Positions 9,422-18,119 of a stretch of 64,000 bases of DNA are shown here, in pieces. Position 1 is the first letter of the stretch; each line of letters starts with the position of its first letter. The notes under the pieces are model-generated. The model was not told where the DNA came from, did not search any database, and saw nothing but the letters and a program-made list of their open reading frames with translations. Source of the DNA: Actimicrobium sp034313845 (GTDB lineage: Bacteria > Pseudomonadota > Gammaproteobacteria > Burkholderiales > Burkholderiaceae_D); NCBI RefSeq assembly GCF_034313845.1, contig NZ_JAVIWN010000003.1; one strand, written 5' to 3'. The translations under genes were made by a program, and so were the position numbers.

Positions 9422-9583
9422 TGGCATCCTTGTAGAGGGCGGCAGGTGAGACAGGTGCGGGTGTTGCCTCGTGGATCATAGCGCAAGTGGGTGGCAGCGC
9501 CGATTGGTCGGTCAACCTGAGATGGTCAAAGGTAGGCGCAACAGCGTATTGGTCATGCTTTCCGGCAGGGTGCCGTGTCGAAA

Positions 9584-9611
9584 GGAACTATTGGCGGCTG
9601 ATTGCCATTCA
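9584..9611 (+). promoter_or_regulatory. Putative hrp box (HrpL-type promoter) of the NEL gene
   Basis: GGAACT (9584-9589), 15 bases, then CCATTCA (9605-9611), against the HrpL consensus GGAACC-N15/16-CCACNNA. It ends 43 bases before the ATG of the NEL effector gene. One of four such sites in the window, all upstream of effector-like or orphan genes. Confidence 0.6.
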
Positions 9612-9654
9612 ACGGGAGTTTCTTTTATTCACCGTTACTTTGAATGCAATCACT

Positions 9655-11349
9655 ATGAAAAATACCGCGCCATCAGGTACGCCACCTCGTGACAACGCGC
9701 AACGCGCAAGTAGACAGGTGCAATCTGACAGCGATATCGCCAGGCAGGCACCCTCTGACGATGACAGCGAGCGATCAAGCTCGCCTCGGCAACCCGATGA
9801 GTCGTTCAGGAACCGCAAAGCCCGGCCAAAGTGGGCGGAATCGTTCGCCGGCAAAGCGGATCAAATGCCGGCAAATCCCATGGCAAATGCGCTGCGCGCG
9901 TTACAGGCGTGGATCGATAGCAGTCCCGATAACGAGCACGCGGACCGCCTGAAGGTGGGGCACACCATCCGGCAACACGTAGCCGATCCTCACTCGACTT
10001 CCTTGTTGATCATGTTTCGTGACAAGGTGAGCAGCCTGCCTGTGCTGCCACCGGCAGAGGACTTGATGGTGATGTACTGTCCGCGCCTCACGGAGTTTCC
10101 GGATGTGTCGCAATGCTCGCAACTGGCGACCATGACGGTGGCGCATTGCCCGCTGCTGACCACGCTCCCGGCAATCGGCCACTTACAGCAATTACGCACT
10201 CTGAACCTGACGGCGCTACCGCTCGTCAGTCTGCCGCCGGACCTTCTTCAATTGCATCGCGATTGCCATGTCACCCTCGAGGTGAGCGGGCTTTCGGAGG
10301 CGGCGATGAACCTGCTTACCGACGCCATTCATCATCCGCGCTATCAAGGACCGCAAGTCCACTACGCGATGCCCGTATCGCTAGGCATGCGTGCTGAGCT
10401 GATCGATGCCGTGACGGGTTGGCATGCTGAAGCGATTACGGAGAATTCGGCAAGGCTCAACCCCAGCGTGTGGAAGCGTTTGCCCGGACATGACAATGCG
10501 GCCTCATTTGCGACCTTTTTAACGCGGATTCGCGCGACTCAGGATTACCTGGGAGGCGATATCGCACGCAAGGCGGCAATGCAAGACCGGGTCGTCAAAC
10601 TGCTCGAACAGCTGCAATACGATTCTGCCTTGCGCAACGACTGTTTCAACCTCGCTGAAGACGCCATTACGTCATGTGGCGACCGGATTGCGATGGGGCT
10701 TCTCGATATGGAAATGCGGTGTCTGATCAGTCGCAAAGCCGAAGAGATTCGTGCGGGTTATCACGATGCGTCTCCGCAGAATCTGGTTGATCTGTGCAAG
10801 GGGCAGTATCGCCTGAAGATACTGGAGCGCCTGACCAGAGAAAAGTCAGCCACCGAGCCGTCAATTGATGAAGTGGAGTTCTATCTCGGGCAGCTGCTGA
10901 CATTCTCCGAGCGGTATGCGCTACCGGTCAAGATCACATCGATGGCGTTCCCCGCCGTATCGCCCATCACGCCGGAAGATAGGGCCCGTGCTGAATCTGA
11001 ACTGGCGAACCAGGGTTTGTCCGAACCGGCCGTCGACAAAAATAATCAGGCCTATCTGGCCTTCATGGCATCGTCGCCACTGATGCACGGTCTGCTCGAA
11101 CGGGTATGCGAGACAGACATGTCGGCAGCGAAAAATGAATGTGCTCAAAGGATGGCTCAAGAGAAAAGTGGCATGTACGCACAACTGGAGGCGCTGCAGG
11201 GTGAGGCGGCTTCAACAGGTAGTTTGGTTCGGGAAAGTGATCGGCTGATGCGTGCGTTTCATTCACTCGAGACCGACCTGCGTGTGCAAACAACGCTCCC
11301 GGTATTGCTGGGACTGCTGGCACAGCACGGTATCAGTCCGACGTTGTAG
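9655..11349 (+). CDS. LRR-NEL E3 ubiquitin ligase, candidate type III effector
   Basis: This 564-residue protein has the architecture of the IpaH/SspH/SlrP family of secreted ubiquitin ligases. A polar, Ser/Asp/Arg-rich N-terminus (1-60) looks like a disordered secretion region. A short leucine-rich-repeat block (about 125-215, with repeats ending in LPxx) would bind the target. The NEL domain (about 245-560) carries the catalytic CxD motif SCGDR at Cys341/Asp343, and blocks such as the IDEVEFYL helix match SspH1. These enzymes act in eukaryotic host cells after type III secretion. No signal peptide is seen. The start at 9655 (MKNTAP) lies just after a putative hrp box; an in-frame ATG at 9487 lies upstream of that box. 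Base composition looks less GC-rich than the flanks, consistent with transfer. Family call firm; secretion inferred. Confidence 0.88.
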   Translation: MKNTAPSGTPPRDNAQRASRQVQSDSDIARQAPSDDDSERSSSPRQPDESFRNRKARPKWAESFAGKADQMPANPMANALRALQAWIDSSPDNEHADRLKVGHTIRQHVADPHSTSLLIMFRDKVSSLPVLPPAEDLMVMYCPRLTEFPDVSQCSQLATMTVAHCPLLTTLPAIGHLQQLRTLNLTALPLVSLPPDLLQLHRDCHVTLEVSGLSEAAMNLLTDAIHHPRYQGPQVHYAMPVSLGMRAELIDAVTGWHAEAITENSARLNPSVWKRLPGHDNAASFATFLTRIRATQDYLGGDIARKAAMQDRVVKLLEQLQYDSALRNDCFNLAEDAITSCGDRIAMGLLDMEMRCLISRKAEEIRAGYHDASPQNLVDLCKGQYRLKILERLTREKSATEPSIDEVEFYLGQLLTFSERYALPVKITSMAFPAVSPITPEDRARAESELANQGLSEPAVDKNNQAYLAFMASSPLMHGLLERVCETDMSAAKNECAQRMAQEKSGMYAQLEALQGEAASTGSLVRESDRLMRAFHSLETDLRVQTTLPVLLGLLAQHGISPTL

Positions 11350-11367
11350 GACTGCACTGCCGCCGGC

Positions 11368-14367
11368 TCAACAAGCTATGCGCAGCCCCTCGTGTTCTTG
11401 TGCAACCAGTGCTTCAAATTGCGCCACGGGTACCGGCTTGCTAAACAGAAATCCCTGGTAGGCGTGGCAATTCAGTTCGGCCAGGAAGTCACACTGCGCT
11501 TCGGTTTCAACTCCTTCTGCAATCACCGACAGCCCGAGACTGTGGCCCAGCGCGAGGATGGTGCGCACAATGGCGGCGTCGTTCGGATCGGTCAGTACGT
11601 CGTGCACGAACGAGCGATCGATTTTCAGCTGGTCGAGCGGCAAACGTTTGAGGTACGACAGCGACGAATAGCCGGTACCAAAATCATCGAGCGAAAAACT
11701 GATGCCGTGTGCTTGCAGCGCGGTCATCTTCAGGATGATGTCTTCGGCGTCCGTGAGCAGCAGGCTCTCGGTGATTTCAAATTTCAGCAAGCGCGGATTG
11801 GCTCCTGTCAGCGCGATGATTACCAGCACCTGCGGTACAAAATCGGGTCGCTGGAACTGACAGGCACTGACATTGACCGCGATGGTCAGTGACGCCAGCG
11901 CCGGCTCGCTGCTCCAGGCAGCCAGTTGTTTGCAGGCGGCCTCGAGCACCCATTGTCCCAGCGGAAGGATCAGGCCAGTTTCTTCAGCCAGTGGAATGAA
12001 CTCGACCGGTGGCACGATACCGCGTTGGGGATGTTGCCAGCGCACCAGCACCTCGGCACCGATAAGGCTGCGGGCGCGATCGACCTGAGCCTGGTAATAC
12101 AGCACGAATTCTCCGTGCAGCAAGCCCTGGCGCAGTTCCGATTCGAGCCGGGAATGTGCTGTCACCAGTTCCTGAATTTCGGGATCAAAAAAGCGCAGCG
12201 TGTTGCGCCCGGCCGCCTTGGCCTGGTACATGGCCAGATCGGCGCGTTTGAGCAGTTCGGCGGCGTCGTCCTTGTGCTCGCCAAACAGGATCATGCCGAT
12301 GCTCGGGGTACTGTGATGCAGTTGTCCGGCCAGATCAAAAGGGACGTTGAGTGCAGCCAGGATGTTTTCACCGATCGCTTCGGTCTGCAGCGCTGCCGTG
12401 GTGGATTGTTCGCTGAGTTGCTCCAGCAGCACGATGAATTCATCGCCACCGATACGGGCCACCGTATCGCTGTCGCGCACGCAGGCCGACAGGCGCAGGG
12501 CGACCTGTTGCAACAGCAGATCGCCCTTGTCATGGCCCTGCGTGTCATTGAGCAGCTTGAAATTGTCGAGGTCGATGAACATCAGCGCGCCTTCGCAGGT
12601 GCTGCGCAAGCTGGTCGCCAACGCACGTTGCAGCCGGTCCATCAGCAGGCGCCGGTTCGGTAACCCGGTGAGCGGATCAAAAAAAGCCAGGTGGCTGATC
12701 TCTTCTTCGGCGGCCTTGCGCAGCGTAATGTCGCTGTGGGAACTGACGTAGTGAGTGATGTTGCCGTGGCTGTCGCGCACGCCGGTGATGCTCATCCAGG
12801 CCGGATAGAGTTCGCCATTTTTACGCCGGTTCCAGAGCTCGCCACGCCACGCGCCATCCTGCAGGATGCTGTCCTGCATCGCTGCAAAAAATGCCGGCTC
12901 ATGCCGTCCCGATTCCAGCAAGGACATGGTCTTGCCCAGGACGTCGTCGGGACAGTAGCCGGTGGTCTCCGTGAAGGCCGAGTTAATCCGCAAGATGACA
13001 CGATGGGCATCGGTAATCATCATCGCTTCGTGCGACTCGAATGCGGTCGCGGCGATGCGCCTGGCTTCATCGGCCAGCTTGCGGTCGGTGATGTCATGCA
13101 GAACCAGATGTAGCAAACGATGCTGCGGCACGGCGACGACCGAGTCATCAAATACCCGCGAGGCCGAGACCACCACATCAATGACATGGCCGTCGTGACA
13201 GCGCAATTGCAGCTCGACATACGGCAAGTCATCGCCCGCCAGAAAGCGCGTGAACGTCCGGCGTGCCAGGTTGGTACTCGCGGGATCACACAGCATCAGG
13301 ACAATTTTCCCGATGACGTCCTGCCGCGCATGGCCGGTAACGTCCAGCAGCCGCTGGTTGCAGTCGATGATGTTACCGGTGATGGCATCGGCCGTGACGA
13401 ACATGTCGGGCGACTGGTCATACAAGTCGCGGTATTTGTTTTTGGCGCGGGCGCGTTCGACTTGCCGGCGATGGAACAGGAAGCTGCCAGCCAGCAGCAG
13501 CACCGCCAGCACCGGCAAGAGAGTGATGATGTAGTCGCGCAGATGCGGTTCCCTGATTTCATAAATGCCGAACCACTTCAGGTACAGCGCATCGTAGGTG
13601 CCATTGGCTTTGGTGATCGCCAGCGCTTCATTGAGCCGGCCCAGCAATTCGGCCTCTCCCTTCTGGACGGCGAAAGCAAAGCGCTGCGAAAAACCGGCCG
13701 GGAAGGGCAATGCCTCGATATTGGTCAGTCGGCGGGCTCGCAGCGTTTGCATGCCGGTCAGCTTGCTCAACAGCATTGCATCGTGTTGTCCCGACGCCAG
13801 CAGTTGCAAGCCGGCGGCGGTGTCGACCAGCACCAGCTTTTTTTCCCAGCCGCGCGACACCGCATAGTCGTGTGCCAGATCACCGTTGACGACGATGAGG
13901 GACTTGCCGGCGAGGTCGTCCTCGCTGCCAATTCCCGTGGTGCGCTTGCGCACAAATACCGCGCCGTTGACGATGACGTGCGGGACCGTGAAATCGGCGA
14001 AGCGGCGGCGTTGATCGGAGATCGCAAGGTTAATCAGGACATCGGCCTTGCCCTTACGAAAGTCGCTGAGGACTTCATGGAAAGGACGGACATGCAGGAT
14101 GTAAGGCAAGCCGGCTTCTTCGGCCACCGCCTTCCACAGGTCGACTGTGAAACCGCCTGCCGTGTCATCGGTCATGCCGGTAGAAAAAGGCAGATAGTCC
14201 TGTTCGCTGTCGACGATCAGAGCGTTGCGGGAAAGCGAACCCGCCGCATTCGCGGCAGCTCCGAACAGAACAAGAAAAAGCAGCAGCAAGCCCGAAATGA
14301 CCTGCGTACGACAAGGTCGCCACGTCGTGTACCGCAGGAAGTTGCAATAGGTCTGGAATGGTCGCAT
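11368..14367 (-). CDS. Periplasmic-sensor PAS-GGDEF-EAL c-di-GMP protein
   Basis: This is a membrane-bound c-di-GMP enzyme with a solute-binding sensor. From the ATG at 14367 it is 999 aa: a hydrophobic signal/anchor (about 22-45), a bacterial extracellular solute-binding family 3 domain (about 50-275), one transmembrane helix (about 285-305), two PAS domains (about 320-430 and 440-560), a GGDEF domain with intact IGGDEF, and an EAL domain. In the EAL domain the signature reads EVL (GAEVLVRW), while FEITES, DDFGTGYSS, LKIDRSF and AEGVET are kept, so both activities are plausible. A TTG start at 14451 would add 28 residues. The sensor probably binds an amino-acid-like solute (inference). It stands alone. 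Confidence 0.9.
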   Translation of the reverse strand: MRPFQTYCNFLRYTTWRPCRTQVISGLLLLFLVLFGAAANAAGSLSRNALIVDSEQDYLPFSTGMTDDTAGGFTVDLWKAVAEEAGLPYILHVRPFHEVLSDFRKGKADVLINLAISDQRRRFADFTVPHVIVNGAVFVRKRTTGIGSEDDLAGKSLIVVNGDLAHDYAVSRGWEKKLVLVDTAAGLQLLASGQHDAMLLSKLTGMQTLRARRLTNIEALPFPAGFSQRFAFAVQKGEAELLGRLNEALAITKANGTYDALYLKWFGIYEIREPHLRDYIITLLPVLAVLLLAGSFLFHRRQVERARAKNKYRDLYDQSPDMFVTADAITGNIIDCNQRLLDVTGHARQDVIGKIVLMLCDPASTNLARRTFTRFLAGDDLPYVELQLRCHDGHVIDVVVSASRVFDDSVVAVPQHRLLHLVLHDITDRKLADEARRIAATAFESHEAMMITDAHRVILRINSAFTETTGYCPDDVLGKTMSLLESGRHEPAFFAAMQDSILQDGAWRGELWNRRKNGELYPAWMSITGVRDSHGNITHYVSSHSDITLRKAAEEEISHLAFFDPLTGLPNRRLLMDRLQRALATSLRSTCEGALMFIDLDNFKLLNDTQGHDKGDLLLQQVALRLSACVRDSDTVARIGGDEFIVLLEQLSEQSTTAALQTEAIGENILAALNVPFDLAGQLHHSTPSIGMILFGEHKDDAAELLKRADLAMYQAKAAGRNTLRFFDPEIQELVTAHSRLESELRQGLLHGEFVLYYQAQVDRARSLIGAEVLVRWQHPQRGIVPPVEFIPLAEETGLILPLGQWVLEAACKQLAAWSSEPALASLTIAVNVSACQFQRPDFVPQVLVIIALTGANPRLLKFEITESLLLTDAEDIILKMTALQAHGISFSLDDFGTGYSSLSYLKRLPLDQLKIDRSFVHDVLTDPNDAAIVRTILALGHSLGLSVIAEGVETEAQCDFLAELNCHAYQGFLFSKPVPVAQFEALVAQEHEGLRIAC

Positions 14368-14755
14368 TGGTTCTTTTGCCTGGTAGTCCTGACCGCCCCT
14401 GTTGACGTAATGCCTTGAGGAAATACTAACTGTAAGGTAACAGATAACCAAGGGCTAGCAGTGTTTTTATTCGGCGATCAGTTCAGTCTTTGGTTGAGGC
14501 GTTTGGGTTCGGGCATCGTGACCAGAGCATTTCGTGCAATGCCCTTCGGTTATTGCACCCTACGATTTTGTGGCTGCACCGGTTGGGCTTGATCGGTGGG
14601 CGCGCAAACGGTGCGTCAGGTGCGTTTTGCGCACCACGGTAGTACCGATCCGGTCTGCTGCCACGGCCAAATCGCCCATTACGTTGCGGGTCACGCTGGC
14701 ACCATAGTTGCTAGTACCAATGCAACGAGAGACGCAGCCACTACTGCGACTCGAG
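14368..14755. other. Intergenic region between divergent units
   Basis: No gene is seen here. It contains the palindromic repeat copy at 14533-14559 and must contain the promoters of the GGDEF-EAL gene (leftward) and of the guanidine operon (rightward). I could not identify clear -35/-10 boxes. Confidence 0.6.
14533..14559. repeat. Palindromic intergenic repeat, copy 2
   Basis: Same element and orientation as the copy at 8310. The outermost pair is altered (C instead of G at 14533), leaving GTGCAAT...ATTGCAC arms around the same CCCTTCGG centre. It lies in the divergent region between the GGDEF-EAL gene and the first guanidine riboswitch. Confidence 0.78.
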
Positions 14756-14883
14756 CATGGACGCTAGGGTTCCGGTGTCGCCAGGTAGTAACGGCGGCAT
14801 GTCTGGTCCGAGAGCAGCCGGTTGGTGCGACATCGTGCAAGCGATCCGCATCAACTACACGGAGGGATAAAAGCCCGGGAGGC
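14756..14883 (+). ncRNA. Guanidine-I (ykkC) riboswitch 1
   Basis: The conserved cores of the guanidine-I riboswitch are all present and in order: CTAGGGTTCCG (14764-14774), TCTGGTCCGAGAG (14802-14814) and GGGATAAAAGCCCGGGAG (about 14864-14881). It lies 73 bases before the first gene of the guanidine operon. The 3' core (CGGGAGGC) can instead pair with a downstream arm to form a terminator, so guanidine binding should switch the operon on. Class assignment is confident; ppGpp- and PRPP-type ykkC variants are less likely given the guanidine genes downstream. Confidence 0.95.
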
Positions 14884-14935
14884 CATCACAGTCGAACAGC
14901 GTTCGACATTGATCGCTCGCCTCTCCGACTTTTTT
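14876..14935 (+). terminator. Riboswitch-controlled intrinsic terminator
   Basis: The last riboswitch bases CGGGAGGC (14876-14883) pair with GCCTCTCCG (14919-14927, one bulged T), enclosing a perfect inner hairpin GTCGAAC-AGC-GTTCGAC (14891-14907). A run of six T follows (14930-14935). The 5' arm is shared with the riboswitch core, giving mutually exclusive folds. Confidence 0.75.
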
Positions 14936-14955
14936 CTGACTCCTGGAGCTGCACG

Positions 14956-15861
14956 ATGCCTTACTTTTTTCCCTGCCCGCCCTGTGCCGCGCCCGTCTCA
15001 TCCTCCAGCGGGGTGCGCATGCCTGAGCTTCCCGTCACTGCGCAATCCGCCAAAAAACACATCCGCAACCGCCGCTCCAGCTGGGCAGTGCGCGGCCAGT
15101 TGCCGCATCGCGTCATCGTGGCGCTGGCGATCACCGGATTCATGCTGCCTTTTCTGTTCTGGCTGATCCTGTCGACCAGTGGCCGTATTGATCCGGTCTT
15201 CCTGCCTACGCCCGAACTGGTGCTGCGGCGCTGCATCGACTGGCTGTTCAATGATGATCTGATGAGCGATGTCGGCATCAGTATCGGCCGCGTGTTCGGC
15301 GGCTTCCTGCTGTCGGCGTTGCTGGCCATTCCGATCGGCGTGATGATCGGCACCTATGCGCCGGTGCGCGCATTGCTTGAACCGCTCACCGATTTCAGCC
15401 GCTACCTGCCGGCTGTCGCCTTCATTCCGCTGATCATGCTGTGGGTCGGCATCGACGAAAGCGCCAAGCTGACCGTGATTTTCGTCGGGACGTTCTTCCA
15501 GATGGTGCTGATGCTGGCCGAAGATATTGCGCTGGTGCCGAACCAGCCGGTCGAAGCGGCCCGCACGATGGGCGCGACCAATAGCGAAATCGTGCGACTG
15601 GTGCTGATCCCGGCGGCCCGTCCGGCCATGCTCGACACGCTGCGCCAGACCATGGGGCTGGCCTGGACTTACCTGGTCGTGGCCGAACTGGTAGCCGCCA
15701 ATTCCGGGCTGGGATTTTCGATCCTGAAAGCCCAGCGCTTCCTGCAGACCGACAAAATTTTTGCCGGCATCCTGCTCATCGGTCTGATCGGCCTGCTGAC
15801 CGACCAGACTTTCCGCTGGTTACATCGCCGCTGTTTCGGCTGGCACCACATCGGGAAATGA
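14956..15861 (+). CDS. ABC transporter permease for guanidine (NitT/TauT type)
   Basis: This is the inner-membrane permease of an ABC importer of the nitrate/sulfonate/taurine class, here most likely for guanidine. The 301-aa protein has a short polar N-terminus, about six transmembrane helices, and the EAA loop VEAARTMGATNSEIVRLVLIP before the final helices. The ATG at 14956 has GGAG eight bases upstream; the open frame extends back into the riboswitch but cannot be coding there. An inner start at 15019 (MPELPV) is possible. The ATPase follows after 4 bases; the cognate binding protein is not here but at 27374. Confidence 0.88.
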   Translation: MPYFFPCPPCAAPVSSSSGVRMPELPVTAQSAKKHIRNRRSSWAVRGQLPHRVIVALAITGFMLPFLFWLILSTSGRIDPVFLPTPELVLRRCIDWLFNDDLMSDVGISIGRVFGGFLLSALLAIPIGVMIGTYAPVRALLEPLTDFSRYLPAVAFIPLIMLWVGIDESAKLTVIFVGTFFQMVLMLAEDIALVPNQPVEAARTMGATNSEIVRLVLIPAARPAMLDTLRQTMGLAWTYLVVAELVAANSGLGFSILKAQRFLQTDKIFAGILLIGLIGLLTDQTFRWLHRRCFGWHHIGK

Positions 15862-15865
15862 CATC

Positions 15866-16726
15866 ATGATCACCACCCCTCCCAAGATCCGCATCCGCGG
15901 CCTGAATAAATTTTATGGTGCCGGCGCACGCCTGACGCACGCCCTGCAGCACATCGATCTGGATATCGCACCCGGCGAATTCGTCACGCTGGTCGGCGCT
16001 TCCGGCTGCGGCAAATCGACGCTGTTGCGCACCGTCGGCGGCCTTGAAGAATATGCCGAGGGCGAGATTCTCTGCAACGGCCATGACGTCGACGGTGCCG
16101 GTCCCGACCGCGCGATGGTGTTCCAGAGTTACAGCCTGTACCCGTGGCTGACCGTGCTCGAAAACATCAAGTTCTGTCGTCGTCTGAAATTCCATTGCAA
16201 GGACGCCAGCTCGAGCGATGTCGAAGTCGCCAGCGGCCGCGCCGATGCGTTGGTCGCGTTGATGGGCTTGGGCCATGTCGCCGGAGCCTATCCGGCTGAG
16301 CTGTCGGGCGGCATGCAGCAGCGCGTGGCGATTGCCCGTGCGTTGATGGTGCGTCCCGATGTACTGCTGATGGATGAACCATTCGGCGCGCTCGATGCCC
16401 AGACCCGCGAAGTGATGCATGACCTGATCCGGCATGTGTATCTGCTTGAAAAAACCACCGTCATTTTCGTCACGCACGATGCCGAGGAAGCGCTGTACCT
16501 CGGCCAGCGCGTGGTCGTGATGGCGCCACGACCGGGTCGTATCGATTCGATCATCACCGTGCCGTTCGGCCTCGACCGCCAGCAAGACCTGAAGCTCGCA
16601 CCCGAATTCGTCGCGCTCAAGCGTCAGATTCTGGCACGTATCCGCGAGACCTCGGGCATCAAGACCGATTTCGGTCAGCTCGAAAAACTCACCCGCATTG
16701 CCGAGACTACCGGAGAATTATCATGA
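15866..16726 (+). CDS. ABC transporter ATP-binding protein for guanidine
   Basis: This ATPase energises the adjacent permease. The 286-aa product has Walker A GASGCGKS, the Q-loop segment MVFQSYSLYPWL, the signature LSGGMQQR, Walker B VLLMDEPFGALD and the H-loop VTHDAEEAL. It is of the NitT/TauT (SsuB/TauB) type. Its stop overlaps the next start by four bases (ATGA), so it is co-transcribed with the guanidine-degrading genes. Confidence 0.93.
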   Translation: MITTPPKIRIRGLNKFYGAGARLTHALQHIDLDIAPGEFVTLVGASGCGKSTLLRTVGGLEEYAEGEILCNGHDVDGAGPDRAMVFQSYSLYPWLTVLENIKFCRRLKFHCKDASSSDVEVASGRADALVALMGLGHVAGAYPAELSGGMQQRVAIARALMVRPDVLLMDEPFGALDAQTREVMHDLIRHVYLLEKTTVIFVTHDAEEALYLGQRVVVMAPRPGRIDSIITVPFGLDRQQDLKLAPEFVALKRQILARIRETSGIKTDFGQLEKLTRIAETTGELS

Positions 16727-17451
16727 CGCACGACCTGCAACCTGCCAGCATTCTCTGGAGCGAAACCTTCCCCGGCGGCGGCCACTGGTCCTACAAGGTC
16801 AAGCGCGGTACGACGCTGCGTTTCACCGACCTCGACGGCGGCGCCAACATGGCCGTGCTGCTATACCGTGCCGACGAACGCCTCGAACGGTTGAACGTGC
16901 CCGATACGCTCAAGGCCCAGCACACCGCGCACCTGACTGCCGGCCATGTGCTGTATTCGGACATGGGCAATATCCTCGCCTCGATTCCGCACGATACGGT
17001 CGGCTGGCACGACCCGCTGTGCGGCGTCTCGACGGCAGTTTCAGTGCTGGCCAAGTTCGGCGCGCATCGCTATCAGGAACACCGCAACGCGATGTATCGC
17101 AACGGCCAGGACAGCCTGCTGGTCGAGATCGGCAAGTGGGGTCTGGGTCTGCGCGATCTGGTGCCCAACATCAACCTGTTTTCAAAAGTCGTGGTTGATG
17201 CCGATGGGCGTTTTGCGTTCGTGCCGGGCAACAGCAAGGCCGGCGATCTGGTCGAGCTGCGCTTCGAGATGGACACGCTGGTCGCGCTGTCGAGCGCACC
17301 GCATCCGCTCGATCCGAATCCCGAGTACGCACCGCGCAAGATCAGCGTCGTCGCCCACACCTCCGGCCCCGCTGGTGCCGATGATATTTGCCGCCTGTCG
17401 TGTCCCGAAAACGGTCGCGGCTATACCAATACCGAACTGACGACCCGCTAA
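16723..17451 (+). CDS. cgdA: DUF1989 protein, carboxyguanidine deiminase-type subunit A (UAAP1)
   Basis: This belongs to the urea-amidolyase-associated proteins (DUF1989). In guanidine-assimilating bacteria two such proteins, CgdA and CgdB, form carboxyguanidine deiminase, which turns carboxyguanidine into allophanate and ammonia. The 242-aa protein opens with LWSETFPGGGHWSYKVKRG, and has the DGGANMAVLLYR and VPNINLF segments typical of the family. The order with the second DUF1989 gene, carboxylase and allophanate hydrolase supports the role. Which of the pair is A or B is inferred from gene order. Confidence 0.85.
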   Translation: MTHDLQPASILWSETFPGGGHWSYKVKRGTTLRFTDLDGGANMAVLLYRADERLERLNVPDTLKAQHTAHLTAGHVLYSDMGNILASIPHDTVGWHDPLCGVSTAVSVLAKFGAHRYQEHRNAMYRNGQDSLLVEIGKWGLGLRDLVPNINLFSKVVVDADGRFAFVPGNSKAGDLVELRFEMDTLVALSSAPHPLDPNPEYAPRKISVVAHTSGPAGADDICRLSCPENGRGYTNTELTTR

Positions 17452-17461
17452 GGAGATGACC

Positions 17462-18112
17462 ATGCCAACCCTGTGCGAAAGCCCACGCGATACCACCACC
17501 GCCATCCTCGATGTCTATCAACCTGCCGGCGAGCCGTGGCTGCATGTGATGCAGCGCGGCCAGACCCTGCGCATCATCGACCTCGAGGGCAACCAGGCCG
17601 TCGACACGATTTTTTATAACGCCAGCGATACGTCCGAGCGCTACAGCATGACCGACACGATGCAGGCGCAGGGCGGCATTTACCTGAGCACGGGCACCGT
17701 GCTGATGTCGAACCGTGGCCGGCCCTTGCTGACCATCGTGGCCGACACCTGTGGCCGGCACGACACGCTCGGTGGTGCTTGCGCCGCCGAGAGCAACACC
17801 GTGCGTTACGCCGCGCAGAAAAAATTCATGCACAGTTGCCGCGACAATTACCTGCTGGCGCTGGCGCATGCCGACATCGGCATGGGCAAGCGCGATATCG
17901 TCCCGAACATCAATTTTTTCATGAACGTGCCGGTCACGGCCGAGGGCGGCCTGACCTTTGAAGATGGCGTCTCGGCACCCGGCAAATATGTCGAGCTGCG
18001 AGCCGATACCGATGTGCTGGTGCTGGTGTCGAATTGCCCGCAATTGAATAACCCGTGCAATGCCTATAACCCGACCCCGGTGCGCTTTGTCATCTGGGAT
18101 GCACAGGACTGA
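17462..18112 (+). CDS. cgdB: DUF1989 protein, carboxyguanidine deiminase-type subunit B (UAAP2)
   Basis: Second DUF1989 subunit, 216 aa, with the paired motifs LEGNQAVDTIFYN, CAAESNT and VPNINFFMNVPV; the cysteine/histidine set (HDTLGGACAAESN) resembles the metal or active-site region of the family. I place the start at 17462 because AGGAG at 17451-17455 is six bases away; the ATG at 17456 touches the ribosome site. It follows the first DUF1989 gene by 10 bases and precedes the carboxylase by 7 bases. Confidence 0.85.
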   Translation: MPTLCESPRDTTTAILDVYQPAGEPWLHVMQRGQTLRIIDLEGNQAVDTIFYNASDTSERYSMTDTMQAQGGIYLSTGTVLMSNRGRPLLTIVADTCGRHDTLGGACAAESNTVRYAAQKKFMHSCRDNYLLALAHADIGMGKRDIVPNINFFMNVPVTAEGGLTFEDGVSAPGKYVELRADTDVLVLVSNCPQLNNPCNAYNPTPVRFVIWDAQD

Positions 18113-18119
18113 CATCGCC

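Noticed and set aside
13120..14418. 432-codon rightward frame opposite the SBP-PAS-GGDEF-EAL gene
   Set aside because: Antisense shadow; the leftward gene has clear sensor and PAS domains here.
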